Shown: positions 12,128-21,677 of the stretch, piece by piece | How the letters are laid out: each line of letters begins with the position of its first letter | Numbering within the stretch: the stretch's first letter is position 1 | Source of the DNA: a virus | Direction: 5' to 3' (one strand) | Virus record (IMG/VR): IMGVR_UViG_3300008050_000365 | Location: 1-22,212 of that record | DNA: 22,212 bases | Notes under the pieces: model-generated | The model's input: the letters and a program-made list of their open reading frames with translations, nothing else | The model's database searches: none | Told to the model about the DNA's origin: nothing | Program-made: the position numbers and the translations under genes

Positions 12128-13635
12128 CAGAATTCTTCTTCCTCTTCTTTGTAAAGACCACTCTTCTTTTCTTTAGATATCTGCTTATCCATATCCTTGA
12201 TTTCTGTTTCATTAAACTTAAGAATGTTCTTTCTCACCCAATCAATGGAATAGTACTTACCTATGTATTCATTTACCTCTCTTAGAATCTCCATTCTTTC
12301 TTTTAAGATTTCTGATTCTTTGAGTTCTGTGAAGTATGAGTCCGTAGCAAAGTCAAAATACACATTTTGTGCAATGCTTTGCCAGTCATCTTTGGTGATG
12401 ATATTCTTAAGAATCAATTGAGTTTTGAGTAAATCTAAGAACAAGTCACTAAATTTTGATCTCAATCTCTGAATGAATTTGAAGAATCGAATTTCATCAC
12501 GGGTAATTTCAGCACTTCTTCCCATATTGAAACCATTTTCTGCTTCCAGCCTACTGATAGGAACATTCAAAGCACGGAACAGTTTCTTCTGGAAGTAATC
12601 AACATCTTCCATTTCGCCTAAATTTTGTCCACCATCAAGAGTAGTGATTTCAGTTCCTCTACCACCTTCTCTTCTTGGCAACCAATAATCTTCAAGCATG
12701 TTCATGTGCTTTTTGTCGTCTTTGATTTCACCAGTGGATGCATCATAGACAAGTTTATTTCTATATTGATTCATCAATTGCTTGAGATATTGTTCGGCTT
12801 TATTCTTTGGAAGGTTGCCGACATCAACATAAAATACTCTTCGTTCTGGTGCCCGGGAGATTCTGTAAATAACAACAGAGTCTTCAATCATTCTTAATTG
12901 ATTAAGAGGACGAATGGCCTTATGTAGATATCCGATTACCATTTTCTTAGAACCATCAAACAATCCAGAAGTAATATAAGAAATAGCATCCGGTGATATC
13001 TTTACACCCTTTTCTACAAATTGGGGTGTGTATGTTTTGTTCTTGGGAGTTGCGTCATACATGTAAAATTCATTTGCCGATTTTACAATCTCAACTCCAT
13101 CTTTGTTTTTTTCTTTTTTAATTTCACGAATTTTCTTAATTCGAGTTGGATCAATTGACCGGAGTTCAATAATTCCCTTTTTCTTGTTATTTTCATCTAC
13201 AATTTTATGGAAATATAGTCTACCATCAATAAACCATTTTCTAAAGACATCAATACCTTTGTTGTTAAAATCCAACAAAGTCAGAATCTCTTTAAATTCA
13301 GTATTAATTTTATCTTTAATAGAATCACTCTGTTCGTAATGATCCATATTAAGTTTTACGGGTGTTCTATATTCATCAAAAACAACACCTTCATTTACAA
13401 TATCTTGAACCGCGAGTTCAACCTCCGGCGACAATATCATAGTTCTATAATGATTAATAAATCCCGAATCAGATTTTTGATCACCTTCTAGGTCAATGTA
13501 TGAACCATAGAATGCGCCCGATGCAACTTGAGTCGCACCGTCATCGAAATCTGGTGCGACAAAAGATTGTGCTTTGGGATCTGGTGCGTCGGGACTCTTT
13601 TTTCTTCCGAAATTAAATCCAAATAACTCTGGCAT
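12127..13635 (-). CDS. 20: Portal vertex protein gp20
   Basis: The dodecameric portal through which DNA enters and leaves the head; it also starts prohead assembly and docks the terminase. It is 502 residues against 524 in T4. Typical segments are GAFYGSYIDLEGDQKSDSGF, FINHYRTMILSPEVELAVQD, GRLYFHKIVDENNKKKGIIE, LRSIDPTRIKKIREI and the DYWLPRREGGRGTEITTLDG loop, with PISRLEAENGFNMGRSAEI after it. These are the conserved gp20 regions used as marker sequences. The C-terminus is a run of Lys and Glu. The start has AGGA about 9 bases upstream, and the stop overlaps the next gene by TGATG. Confidence 0.97.
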   Translation of the reverse strand: MPELFGFNFGRKKSPDAPDPKAQSFVAPDFDDGATQVASGAFYGSYIDLEGDQKSDSGFINHYRTMILSPEVELAVQDIVNEGVVFDEYRTPVKLNMDHYEQSDSIKDKINTEFKEILTLLDFNNKGIDVFRKWFIDGRLYFHKIVDENNKKKGIIELRSIDPTRIKKIREIKKEKNKDGVEIVKSANEFYMYDATPKNKTYTPQFVEKGVKISPDAISYITSGLFDGSKKMVIGYLHKAIRPLNQLRMIEDSVVIYRISRAPERRVFYVDVGNLPKNKAEQYLKQLMNQYRNKLVYDASTGEIKDDKKHMNMLEDYWLPRREGGRGTEITTLDGGQNLGEMEDVDYFQKKLFRALNVPISRLEAENGFNMGRSAEITRDEIRFFKFIQRLRSKFSDLFLDLLKTQLILKNIITKDDWQSIAQNVYFDFATDSYFTELKESEILKERMEILREVNEYIGKYYSIDWVRKNILKFNETEIKDMDKQISKEKKSGLYKEEEEEF

Positions 13636-13665
13636 AATAATAAATCCTCATATTGTAGTTTCCTA

Positions 13666-14256
13666 TTATCCTACTTCACCGACTCCGCCGAGATCAACGG
13701 ACTCAATAAGGTTGGCTTCAGGGGCGTCACTCGCTAAGAAGTAGGAGTAACTCATCGTCACTGTGAACTCAGAAAGAGTATCACTTGCATCAGAATCAAG
13801 TGCCATATCACCAATCACGGTTGGGAAACAATGGAAAAATGAATAGGTCTTGATTGGGTCATTTTGTCTATCTAGTTGGTCAACACTCCATGTTGGAAAC
13901 AGTCCACCCGCAAGGAAACTTCCTTGTGTTAGGTCATGTGCTTGTTCTGCAACATTTCCAATAGTGGAATTGATTGCTTCCATCCATCTTTCGAACTTGG
14001 TTCGAAGATTGAATTCGCTGTCACTGATGACGGTCAATGACCAGTCATCGAAGGTTCTGTTTCCAGGCAACTTGAGTTGTCGTCCACGGAAAGGAACTAA
14101 AATTGTACTAAGGTTAGAAGCGGGAAGCGATGCAGTACGAACAAGAAAACTGGCTGCTTGGTCAGTCCCCTCGGGGCCGATTGGACCGTTTACACGGAAC
14201 AGGTTAGGTCGAACGCCGCCGCTTTTTAGATTGTTTTTGAAATCGTTAATGTTCAT
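13666..14256 (-). CDS. 19: Tail tube protein gp19
   Basis: The tube subunit stacks as hexamers inside the contractile sheath and forms the DNA channel. It is 196 residues against 163 in T4. The pattern NLFRVNGPIG, TASLPASNLSTILVPFRGRQ, the LPGNRTFDDWSLTVISDSEF strand block and the FERWMEAIN helix is characteristic of the T4-type tube fold. A C-terminal strand follows (FTVTMSYSYF) with a short Gly-rich tail. AGGAAG precedes the start. It lies between a small orphan and the portal gene, in the usual 18-19-20 order. Confidence 0.93.
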   Translation of the reverse strand: MNINDFKNNLKSGGVRPNLFRVNGPIGPEGTDQAASFLVRTASLPASNLSTILVPFRGRQLKLPGNRTFDDWSLTVISDSEFNLRTKFERWMEAINSTIGNVAEQAHDLTQGSFLAGGLFPTWSVDQLDRQNDPIKTYSFFHCFPTVIGDMALDSDASDTLSEFTVTMSYSYFLASDAPEANLIESVDLGGVGEVG

Positions 14257-14287
14257 TCTTGTGCTTCCTGTTTAGTGTTGTGTCTTA

Positions 14288-14593
14288 TCATCCAAGGGGA
14301 ACATATTGCCAGTAGCAACTATTGGGGCAAGTCCATATCCAATATCCAATTACATTTCCATCTGCATCATATACAGCAATATTATGCCCATCATGCGTGC
14401 CGTGGAAGTCGGGTTGCTTAAAAGGGGTTACATACGGATAATCGCCTGGCTCATTGAGCCACCCTTTCGGATTATATTCCATACCGCCCGGGCCCTGTGG
14501 TGCTTGCTTTTGCTCCCGCAGGCCTTGCCGTCTACCTGCTTCGTATGCTTCTCGAAGAAGTTTGTCGTTTCTAATTGGTGAGTTGTGATTCAT
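14288..14593 (-). CDS. Small orphan with AYEAGRR leader; putative internal head protein
   Basis: This is a 101-residue protein with the start set at ATG 14593, which has AAGGA 8 bases upstream; a longer frame to 14647 would run into the end of gp18. Residues 9-27 (NDKLLREAYEAGRRQGLRE) are nearly identical to the leader of the gene at 3758-4036. L25-R26-E27 before Q28 fits a prohead-protease site. The body is Gly/Pro-rich (APQGPGGMEY, GWLNEPGDYP) and ends in NIAVYDADGNVIGYWIW with two Cys and several Trp/Tyr, comparable to the end of the 3758 gene. It is an unusual insert between sheath and tube genes. I infer a packaged protein. Confidence 0.75.
   Translation of the reverse strand: MNHNSPIRNDKLLREAYEAGRRQGLREQKQAPQGPGGMEYNPKGWLNEPGDYPYVTPFKQPDFHGTHDGHNIAVYDADGNVIGYWIWTCPNSCYWQYVPLG
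14528..14576 (-). repeat. Leader repeat, copy B
   Basis: This matches 3977-4025 at 42 of 49 positions by my count and encodes the NDKLLREAYEAGRR leader of the orphan at 14288-14593. Confidence 0.8.
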
Positions 14594-14613
14594 TTTTTTA
14601 TTCCTTATTACTA

Positions 14614-14621
14614 TATCTATA
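14614..14621 (-). promoter_or_regulatory. Weak late-promoter candidate (TATAGATA)
   Basis: The minus strand reads TATAGATA, seven of eight bases of the late consensus, between the gp18 stop and the orphan at 14593. The start would be near 14608, with the AAGGA site still in the leader. Confidence 0.3.
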
Positions 14622-14633
14622 AGACTTTTTGTA

Positions 14634-16622
14634 TCATCCACCAGCAATTTCGCTGAAATCTACACCAGAACGGGCAGCAACGAAGTTGAGTTGAATGAAG
14701 TTAATTGAACGAGTTGGTTTCACGAAGATGTCTGCAACAAACTTGTTGTTGTCAATGACTGTTGAAGTGTTGTTGGTTTCGTCACAAACAACCTTAAAGT
14801 CAGTGATACCTCTTCGTCCCTGAATATCTCGCAAGAACGGTTCAATCATATTCTTGAACTGGGCTCTTGTGAATGCATCATTCTGCTCGAAGAGTTGGAA
14901 CTTCGATGCAGTGGAGATTGCTTTCTCCATCACGATGAAGAGTCTTCTGACATTGATTCTATCGAATGCACTTCCCTTAGATTGTAGTGTCTTGTCACCG
15001 AAGAGGACTGTACCTTCTCCGGGGAATGCAACTACAGGATTTACACTGTCAATATAGAGGTCATCTCTGTATGATTCAGGTGTGGGGTTCATCGCTAGTT
15101 TTACAACTCCACGAATCTGGCCACGGTTGAAACCTGCGGGAGAGAACCACGGGTCGTTAACATTATCTGTTCTTGCACAGAGTCCTGCCATATCACCGTT
15201 CAATGGAATCCATCGCAATTGGTCATTGTGACGGTCGTATTGATACTTCCAACCACTGTCAAGGAATGCATAGGAACTGTTCTTATTGAGTTGAGTGTTC
15301 CTGTAGTCTTTGACATTTTCTACCTGAGTAGAAAGTGCAGTTACATTTACAACATCTCCATATGCTGGTGAAACGAATGCTACGCAGTCTTTTCTTGCAT
15401 CTGCAATATCAATAACGCTTCCTGCAAGTGATGCACTTGCGGCACCTGTAAGAATAAGTGAAACATCAACTGTGTTTGTGTCAGCAAACAAGTTGTATGA
15501 TGTTAGCATTTGTGTGTCGGATGATGTTGCACCATATGCTCCAGAAACACCAGAGTAGTATTTTCTTGCAACATTTCCGAAGATGGTTCCTGTGCCACCC
15601 GCACCTGCGATGGTCGAGTTTGCTCCAGAACCACCACCAGCGGCAAGAGTAGGTAGTGAATTACCCACATTAATGTACTTGGAGTTTTTATTGATAACAT
15701 CAGCATAGAAGTTTGAGTTTCCGTCGCCATCTCTTGCATCTTGGGCAAGTGAGACTCCGTTGTAGACTTCCATAACTTCACCAGTGACTCCGGTGAAGTC
15801 TCCGTCTTCGTCGATAACGAGAATTGAGAATTGGTCGCCAGTACCACCAGAGAGTTTCTCTAGGTTGGTTGAGGTGTATGGTCGGGAAACATATGATTTA
15901 TATGCGAATTCCCATGTTGCTGTTGTTCCTATTGTGACTGCATCAGTAATCGCAGGCGAAATACCAATTGTGGTCCCAGGCGAACCGTGAGTTACGCCTG
16001 TTACAGTGAATGTTGTACTTAGGTTTCCGATTTTAATCTTATCACCGGCAATCGCGGCAGTTTGGCCACCAGTACCACCAGTTCTAGCAACAATTGTGGA
16101 TAGTCCTGATACCTGGCCGGAGAGTCCCATCTCTTGACTTGTTCCCTTAGTAGCGTGTGTTCCCCATCCAGAAGTTAGTCCTGCAAGACCCTCTACAACG
16201 GCAACTCTAAGACTGTTACCAAATGAACCGGGATACTTTGCGAAGAATTTGGTATCTCCTGCATCACTATAAATTGCACCACCGGCAGAATAACCTGCAT
16301 CATAGACATCGGGGTTTTTGATAATTGCGCCTGAACCACCAAATCCTGCATTCATTGAGTCAGTAGTGGTTGCTCTTGCTACTGTACAAGAACCCCCATA
16401 ACTAAGAAAGTTTGCAGTATTTAACCAGTTCTCATAATTGTCTGTTGTTGGTTTCCCATATAATGAAGTGAGTTGGGTTTCATTAGGCACAAGTACTCGA
16501 TACTCTTCTGGGCCCCAATCAGCACGAATAACAGCGGCTGCTCTTGTAGTAGAGACAGTGGGGATTATGCTTGTGAAATCCTTCTCTGTGACGGTAACGC
16601 CTGGACTTACTTTAAATGCCAT
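14634..16622 (-). CDS. 18: Contractile tail sheath protein gp18
   Basis: This sheath subunit contracts to drive the tube through the host envelope. It is 662 residues against 659 in T4. The N-terminus (MAFKVSPGVTVTEKDFTSII, RAAAVIRADWGPEEYRVLVP) and the C-terminal domain (NPVVAFPGEGTVLFGDKTL, FDRINVRRLFIVMEKAIS, FVKPTRSINFIQLNFVAARS) are diagnostic of the family. A Gly/Thr-rich segment around residues 160-245 probably forms a surface domain, the variable part of sheath proteins. AAGGAG lies 8 bases upstream of the start. The 74-base gap before it holds a weak CTAAC hairpin but no clear promoter. Confidence 0.96.
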   Translation of the reverse strand: MAFKVSPGVTVTEKDFTSIIPTVSTTRAAAVIRADWGPEEYRVLVPNETQLTSLYGKPTTDNYENWLNTANFLSYGGSCTVARATTTDSMNAGFGGSGAIIKNPDVYDAGYSAGGAIYSDAGDTKFFAKYPGSFGNSLRVAVVEGLAGLTSGWGTHATKGTSQEMGLSGQVSGLSTIVARTGGTGGQTAAIAGDKIKIGNLSTTFTVTGVTHGSPGTTIGISPAITDAVTIGTTATWEFAYKSYVSRPYTSTNLEKLSGGTGDQFSILVIDEDGDFTGVTGEVMEVYNGVSLAQDARDGDGNSNFYADVINKNSKYINVGNSLPTLAAGGGSGANSTIAGAGGTGTIFGNVARKYYSGVSGAYGATSSDTQMLTSYNLFADTNTVDVSLILTGAASASLAGSVIDIADARKDCVAFVSPAYGDVVNVTALSTQVENVKDYRNTQLNKNSSYAFLDSGWKYQYDRHNDQLRWIPLNGDMAGLCARTDNVNDPWFSPAGFNRGQIRGVVKLAMNPTPESYRDDLYIDSVNPVVAFPGEGTVLFGDKTLQSKGSAFDRINVRRLFIVMEKAISTASKFQLFEQNDAFTRAQFKNMIEPFLRDIQGRRGITDFKVVCDETNNTSTVIDNNKFVADIFVKPTRSINFIQLNFVAARSGVDFSEIAGG

Positions 16623-16696
16623 GTAAATTCTCCTTGGATCTTTCTAACTATGTTAGTCGTATATTCTTAAATTATGTATATGATTAAAGTATTTCA

Positions 16697-18812
<2,116 letters not shown>

Positions 18813-18840
18813 AATAAAAATTCTCCATATACCTTATGTA

Positions 18841-19161
18841 TTACGCATAAGTGTTACCGTCATAGTCCATAGATGGACCTTGTACCCATGTTGTGCTATA
18901 TGATGTGTAGTCGTCTATACCAGAAGTCGAACCAGATGGCCCTGTAACATATGTTTGTATAGTAGAAAGTGCGGCGGTAGCACCACTTGGCCCCGATGCT
19001 GTGAAGTCTTCTGAGTCCCAGAAAGTAACATCTGTTGTGCGAATAATCTTGGAGGTCTTTACTGGACCATACACATATGATTTTGCAATGAAGTTGAAAT
19101 CGGAAATGATACTTCTTCTAGTATCAAAGTCTCCTTCATAATCTTCATTAAGAGTAGATGA
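18841..19161 (-). pseudogene. 15: C-terminal part of gp15, separated by an in-frame stop
   Basis: Directly after the TAA at 19164-19162 the same reading frame continues for 106 codons (SSTLNEDYEGDFDTRRSII, then SYVYGPVKTSKIIRTTDV) to TAA at 18843-18841. DYEGDFDTRR and the YGPVKTSKII stretch are typical of the second half of gp15 in marine T4-like phages as I recall them. Together with the upstream part it gives 273 codon positions, the size of T4 gp15 (272 residues). There is no ATG with a ribosome site near the junction; a GTG at 19074 would lose the conserved part. The tail carries GPSG motifs. It would be made only by readthrough, or if the TAA is an error. Confidence 0.8.
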
Positions 19162-19662
19162 TTACAATATGACTGGAACATCTACCTTTGTGTGTAGGGT
19201 AGTCATGTTTAGAGACACATTGAATTCTGGAGTAAAGTAGGGCAATATCTGTTCTGTGATTTGCAATGCATCATCCATGTGTCGTACCATTGCAGATAAC
19301 TGGAAGGAGAAGTTATAGGGAACCTCTGCATAGTCATATGACACTGGACTGCCGGCAGTAACACCAGTGCTGGTATGATACTTATTCATAGTGTTTCTTT
19401 TTCGCTGAGAGTCATAATCAATGCCAGTTATTTCAAAAGCCAAACGAGGAAGTGTAATTTCTGTTTTTGGTCCATCACTAATTGAACTTCGTTCATAGAT
19501 TCTTCTTAGAAACTTTTCTTTAGGGCCATAAGATATGGGCACTCTAATTTTTTCTTTTGTTGTTCCATCTGCATTTTTTCTGGTAATGTAGATGTCGTTA
19601 AACAAAGAACCAAATGCAACAACTAGATTTCTAACAGAGTTGTGGTAAAATGTATTAAACAT
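19162..19662 (-). CDS. 15: Tail sheath terminator / tail completion protein gp15, truncated
   Basis: gp15 in T4 (272 residues) forms the hexamer that closes the tail and binds the neck. This frame has only 166 residues: MFNTFYHNSVRNLVVAFGSL, IRVPISYGPKEKFLRRI, PRLAFEITGIDYDSQRKRN and a C-terminal MTTLHTKVDVPVIL, all typical of the first 60% of the family. The frame then meets TAA, but it is followed in register by the missing part. GGAGGG lies upstream of the start, which overlaps the gp14 stop by TAATG. A single change of TAA to CAA would restore a full-length protein. As written it should be non-functional unless read through. Confidence 0.85.
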   Translation of the reverse strand: MFNTFYHNSVRNLVVAFGSLFNDIYITRKNADGTTKEKIRVPISYGPKEKFLRRIYERSSISDGPKTEITLPRLAFEITGIDYDSQRKRNTMNKYHTSTGVTAGSPVSYDYAEVPYNFSFQLSAMVRHMDDALQITEQILPYFTPEFNVSLNMTTLHTKVDVPVIL

Positions 19663-20600
19663 TAGATATTACCCTCCGAGAATGGGTCGGTGTCCGTGAA
19701 GTCGAAGATGGAATCACCCTGTAGTTCAAAGTCATCTGCATCATCAAATGCGTCTGCGATGAGAATTGTAGTTGTTGCTGGTGATGCAGTCTTACCTGCC
19801 TTATAGAATACACCAGAAGTTGCTCCAGTAACACCTGCGGTATTACCAACACCAACAACGAATCCGCTTGCACCAGAAGGTCCTGCAACTGTGAGGAGTT
19901 GATATCCTGCACCAGAAGGTCCAGCAGTTCCTCCGGTGGCCCACGAAACAACAGTACCATACCAGTCTGCACTAGAACCAAGAGTTCCATAACCAGAAGC
20001 ACCTTGATATACAACTTCACCAATACTGTAATCGTTGGTTGCTCCACCAGTGACATAGATGTTGAATGCAACATTTTCTTCGGTGTTTGTTATTGTATCA
20101 ATATCAGTAAATCCAGTTTCGAAATCTTCTTGACTATACTCGAAGAGTTCACAGGAAAGTTTATATGTGTATAGTTTACCCAATTGATAAAATGGATTTT
20201 CGTGTTCTACGAATTTAATTTCAAACAAACCTTTTGATAGGGGAAGATAAATTAAATCTCCCTCTCTTGGTCTGTTGATATCATTTTCGTGCGACAGATT
20301 CTTTTCAAATATCTTTTTAGAAACTATAAATTCTACAGTATCTTTAATTTGGATTCCGAATTTAGAAGCAAAATCTCCTTCACCCTCAAATCCATCGACG
20401 CTGGAAATATATACTTCAATATTAATTCCTTGTTCGAATTTTGAAATGGTATCTTCACCAAACAAGAAATCTTTATTTACCAATGTTCTTGGAATATAAA
20501 TGACATCATGACCGTACATTCGAATTGCTTCGATTGTAATGTCTTCAACCAGATTCTGTTCTGATTTAACTTGATGTCTAAAAAACTTGTTGGTTGCCAT
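19662..20600 (-). CDS. 14: Neck protein gp14
   Basis: This head-completion (neck) protein binds below gp13 and joins head to tail. It is 312 residues against 256 in T4. The N-terminal 175 residues (MATNKFFRHQVKSEQNLVED, IRMYGHDVIYIPRTLVN, LSKGLFEIKFVEHENPFYQL, YTYKLSCELFEYSQEDFETG) are canonical. Residues of about 178-285 form an inserted Gly/Ser/Thr-rich block with GPSGAG and GPSGASG motifs, before a canonical acidic end (FDFTDTDPFSEGN). At DNA level the two GPSG motifs share an exact 14-base repeat (19870-19883 and 19909-19922). It starts 3 bases after the gp13 stop. Confidence 0.92.
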   Translation of the reverse strand: MATNKFFRHQVKSEQNLVEDITIEAIRMYGHDVIYIPRTLVNKDFLFGEDTISKFEQGINIEVYISSVDGFEGEGDFASKFGIQIKDTVEFIVSKKIFEKNLSHENDINRPREGDLIYLPLSKGLFEIKFVEHENPFYQLGKLYTYKLSCELFEYSQEDFETGFTDIDTITNTEENVAFNIYVTGGATNDYSIGEVVYQGASGYGTLGSSADWYGTVVSWATGGTAGPSGAGYQLLTVAGPSGASGFVVGVGNTAGVTGATSGVFYKAGKTASPATTTILIADAFDDADDFELQGDSIFDFTDTDPFSEGNI

Positions 20601-20603
20601 TTA

Positions 20604-21347
20604 TTACCCTACCATAAAGTCTGGTGGAAGTTCATACATTAGTTGTACATTCTCTTCAATCTTGTCAATTTCTGTTTGAGCCCTTTCTACAATTTCTCTT
20701 CCATTAAAAGACACTCCACCAGGAAGTTGAATTCCGTCAAACTTAGATAAATTTGAACCCCATTGTCTTCTGAATATTTCAGTAACATATCTTTTAAGAA
20801 GCCTGTCGTTGTAAATTTCAGGATATGTATCTGGGTCTAGCACAATATATGCCTCAGCAACAATATAATCATCGACATTTACGTCTTCACTCCAGTCCAT
20901 ATCAATTTTAAGTTGATTTGTGACTCTACTAAATCTAATAGATTTTTCGGGAGAGAGAATATCTTGAATCAATGAAAGGTGACTCTTAGTAATGCTATAT
21001 TGCATCATGCCCTGATTCGGATTTCTAATTCCATAGAAATCATTCAATGCCATTTGATATCGAACATCAAAGAGATTTGTTGTCCCCTCGCTAAACTGGA
21101 ATAATTTTATAACAGAAATCACACTATTTCCTAGTGTAATGTATTCGTTATCAATATCGTCTTGGGTGATTTGATGTTTAAGATAAGTTTTTTCTACACC
21201 ATCAAAGTGATACTCTGCAAAGAATTGCAAGGCGTCATCTATTCTGTCTTCCAGTTGAGCATCATCTACATTAATTTCAATAACTGGAGCGCCGAGTCTT
21301 CTCAGAGCGTATTCTTTTAGTGTGCTTCTTGATGTTGGTTGTGCCAT
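20604..21347 (-). CDS. 13: Neck protein gp13
   Basis: This head-completion protein binds the portal after packaging. It is 247 residues; T4 gp13 is longer (309), but marine relatives are usually about this size. Typical segments are the N-terminal STLKEYALRRLGAPVIEINV, DDALQFFAEYHFDGVEKTYL, the DFYGIRNPNQGMMQYSITKS stretch and the C-terminal LPGGVSFNGREIVERAQTEI. AGGAG lies 8 bases upstream of the start at 21347. It is followed almost without a gap by gp14, so gp13-gp14-gp15 form one translational group. Confidence 0.93.
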   Translation of the reverse strand: MAQPTSRSTLKEYALRRLGAPVIEINVDDAQLEDRIDDALQFFAEYHFDGVEKTYLKHQITQDDIDNEYITLGNSVISVIKLFQFSEGTTNLFDVRYQMALNDFYGIRNPNQGMMQYSITKSHLSLIQDILSPEKSIRFSRVTNQLKIDMDWSEDVNVDDYIVAEAYIVLDPDTYPEIYNDRLLKRYVTEIFRRQWGSNLSKFDGIQLPGGVSFNGREIVERAQTEIDKIEENVQLMYELPPDFMVG

Positions 21348-21398
21348 GTTTAATGCTCCTGCTATATCTCCAATATATGTATGCCAACAGAGAACTAA

Positions 21399-21677
21399 TC
21401 AAACACTGGTATCATCAGTTTCTTTGTCCATCTCAATTTGTTTTTCTAATATTTTCAGTTCTGGTAGGGATTTTATATATCTGTCCCCGTTTATCCAAGG
21501 AAATTCATCTCCCACTTGATTCACACCATTGCTTAAATAATGTTTTCTGTTTTGAAAATATATTCTATACCAACCTTCTGGTTTTTTATATTCGGGGTCA
21601 AAGGTTTTTATAATACCCTCTTCAAACTGATGTCCGTTTATATCGACAATATCATCTTTATGAATAAAATGACTCAT
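21399..21677 (-). CDS. Small hypothetical protein
   Basis: This 92-residue protein starts at ATG 21677, which overlaps the preceding stop by ATGA; a longer frame to 21743 would overlap the upstream gene by 70 bases and is less likely. It has a strand-rich, SH3-like looking first half (HKDDIVDINGHQFEEGIIKTF, GWYRIYFQNRKHYLSNG) and a charged helical end (LPELKILEKQIEMDKETDD). I do not recognise a family. It probably belongs to the same transcription unit as the gene before it and gp13. Confidence 0.7.
   Translation of the reverse strand: MSHFIHKDDIVDINGHQFEEGIIKTFDPEYKKPEGWYRIYFQNRKHYLSNGVNQVGDEFPWINGDRYIKSLPELKILEKQIEMDKETDDTSV

Noticed and set aside
13850-14275. Plus-strand frame of 141 codons opposite gp19
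   Set aside because: It is a shadow of the tail tube gene.
14594-14647. Longer N-terminus for the orphan at 14288
   Set aside because: It would overlap the gp18 end, lacks a ribosome site, and the leader shared with the 3758 gene begins after ATG 14593.
16644-16656. Hairpin CTAAC-TAT-GTTAG between gp17 and gp18
   Set aside because: Only five pairs and no U-tract, so not a terminator; no regulatory meaning can be supported.
18841-19074. Independent gene starting at GTG 19074
   Set aside because: No ribosome binding site, and the conserved gp15 sequence continues upstream of the GTG to the TAA; it is the 3' part of gp15.
19162-19164. Phage-wide recoding of TAA as Gln
   Set aside because: Many genes here, including gp22, gp21, gp17, gp14 and gp13, end at TAA with a neighbour starting at once, so TAA acts as a normal stop.
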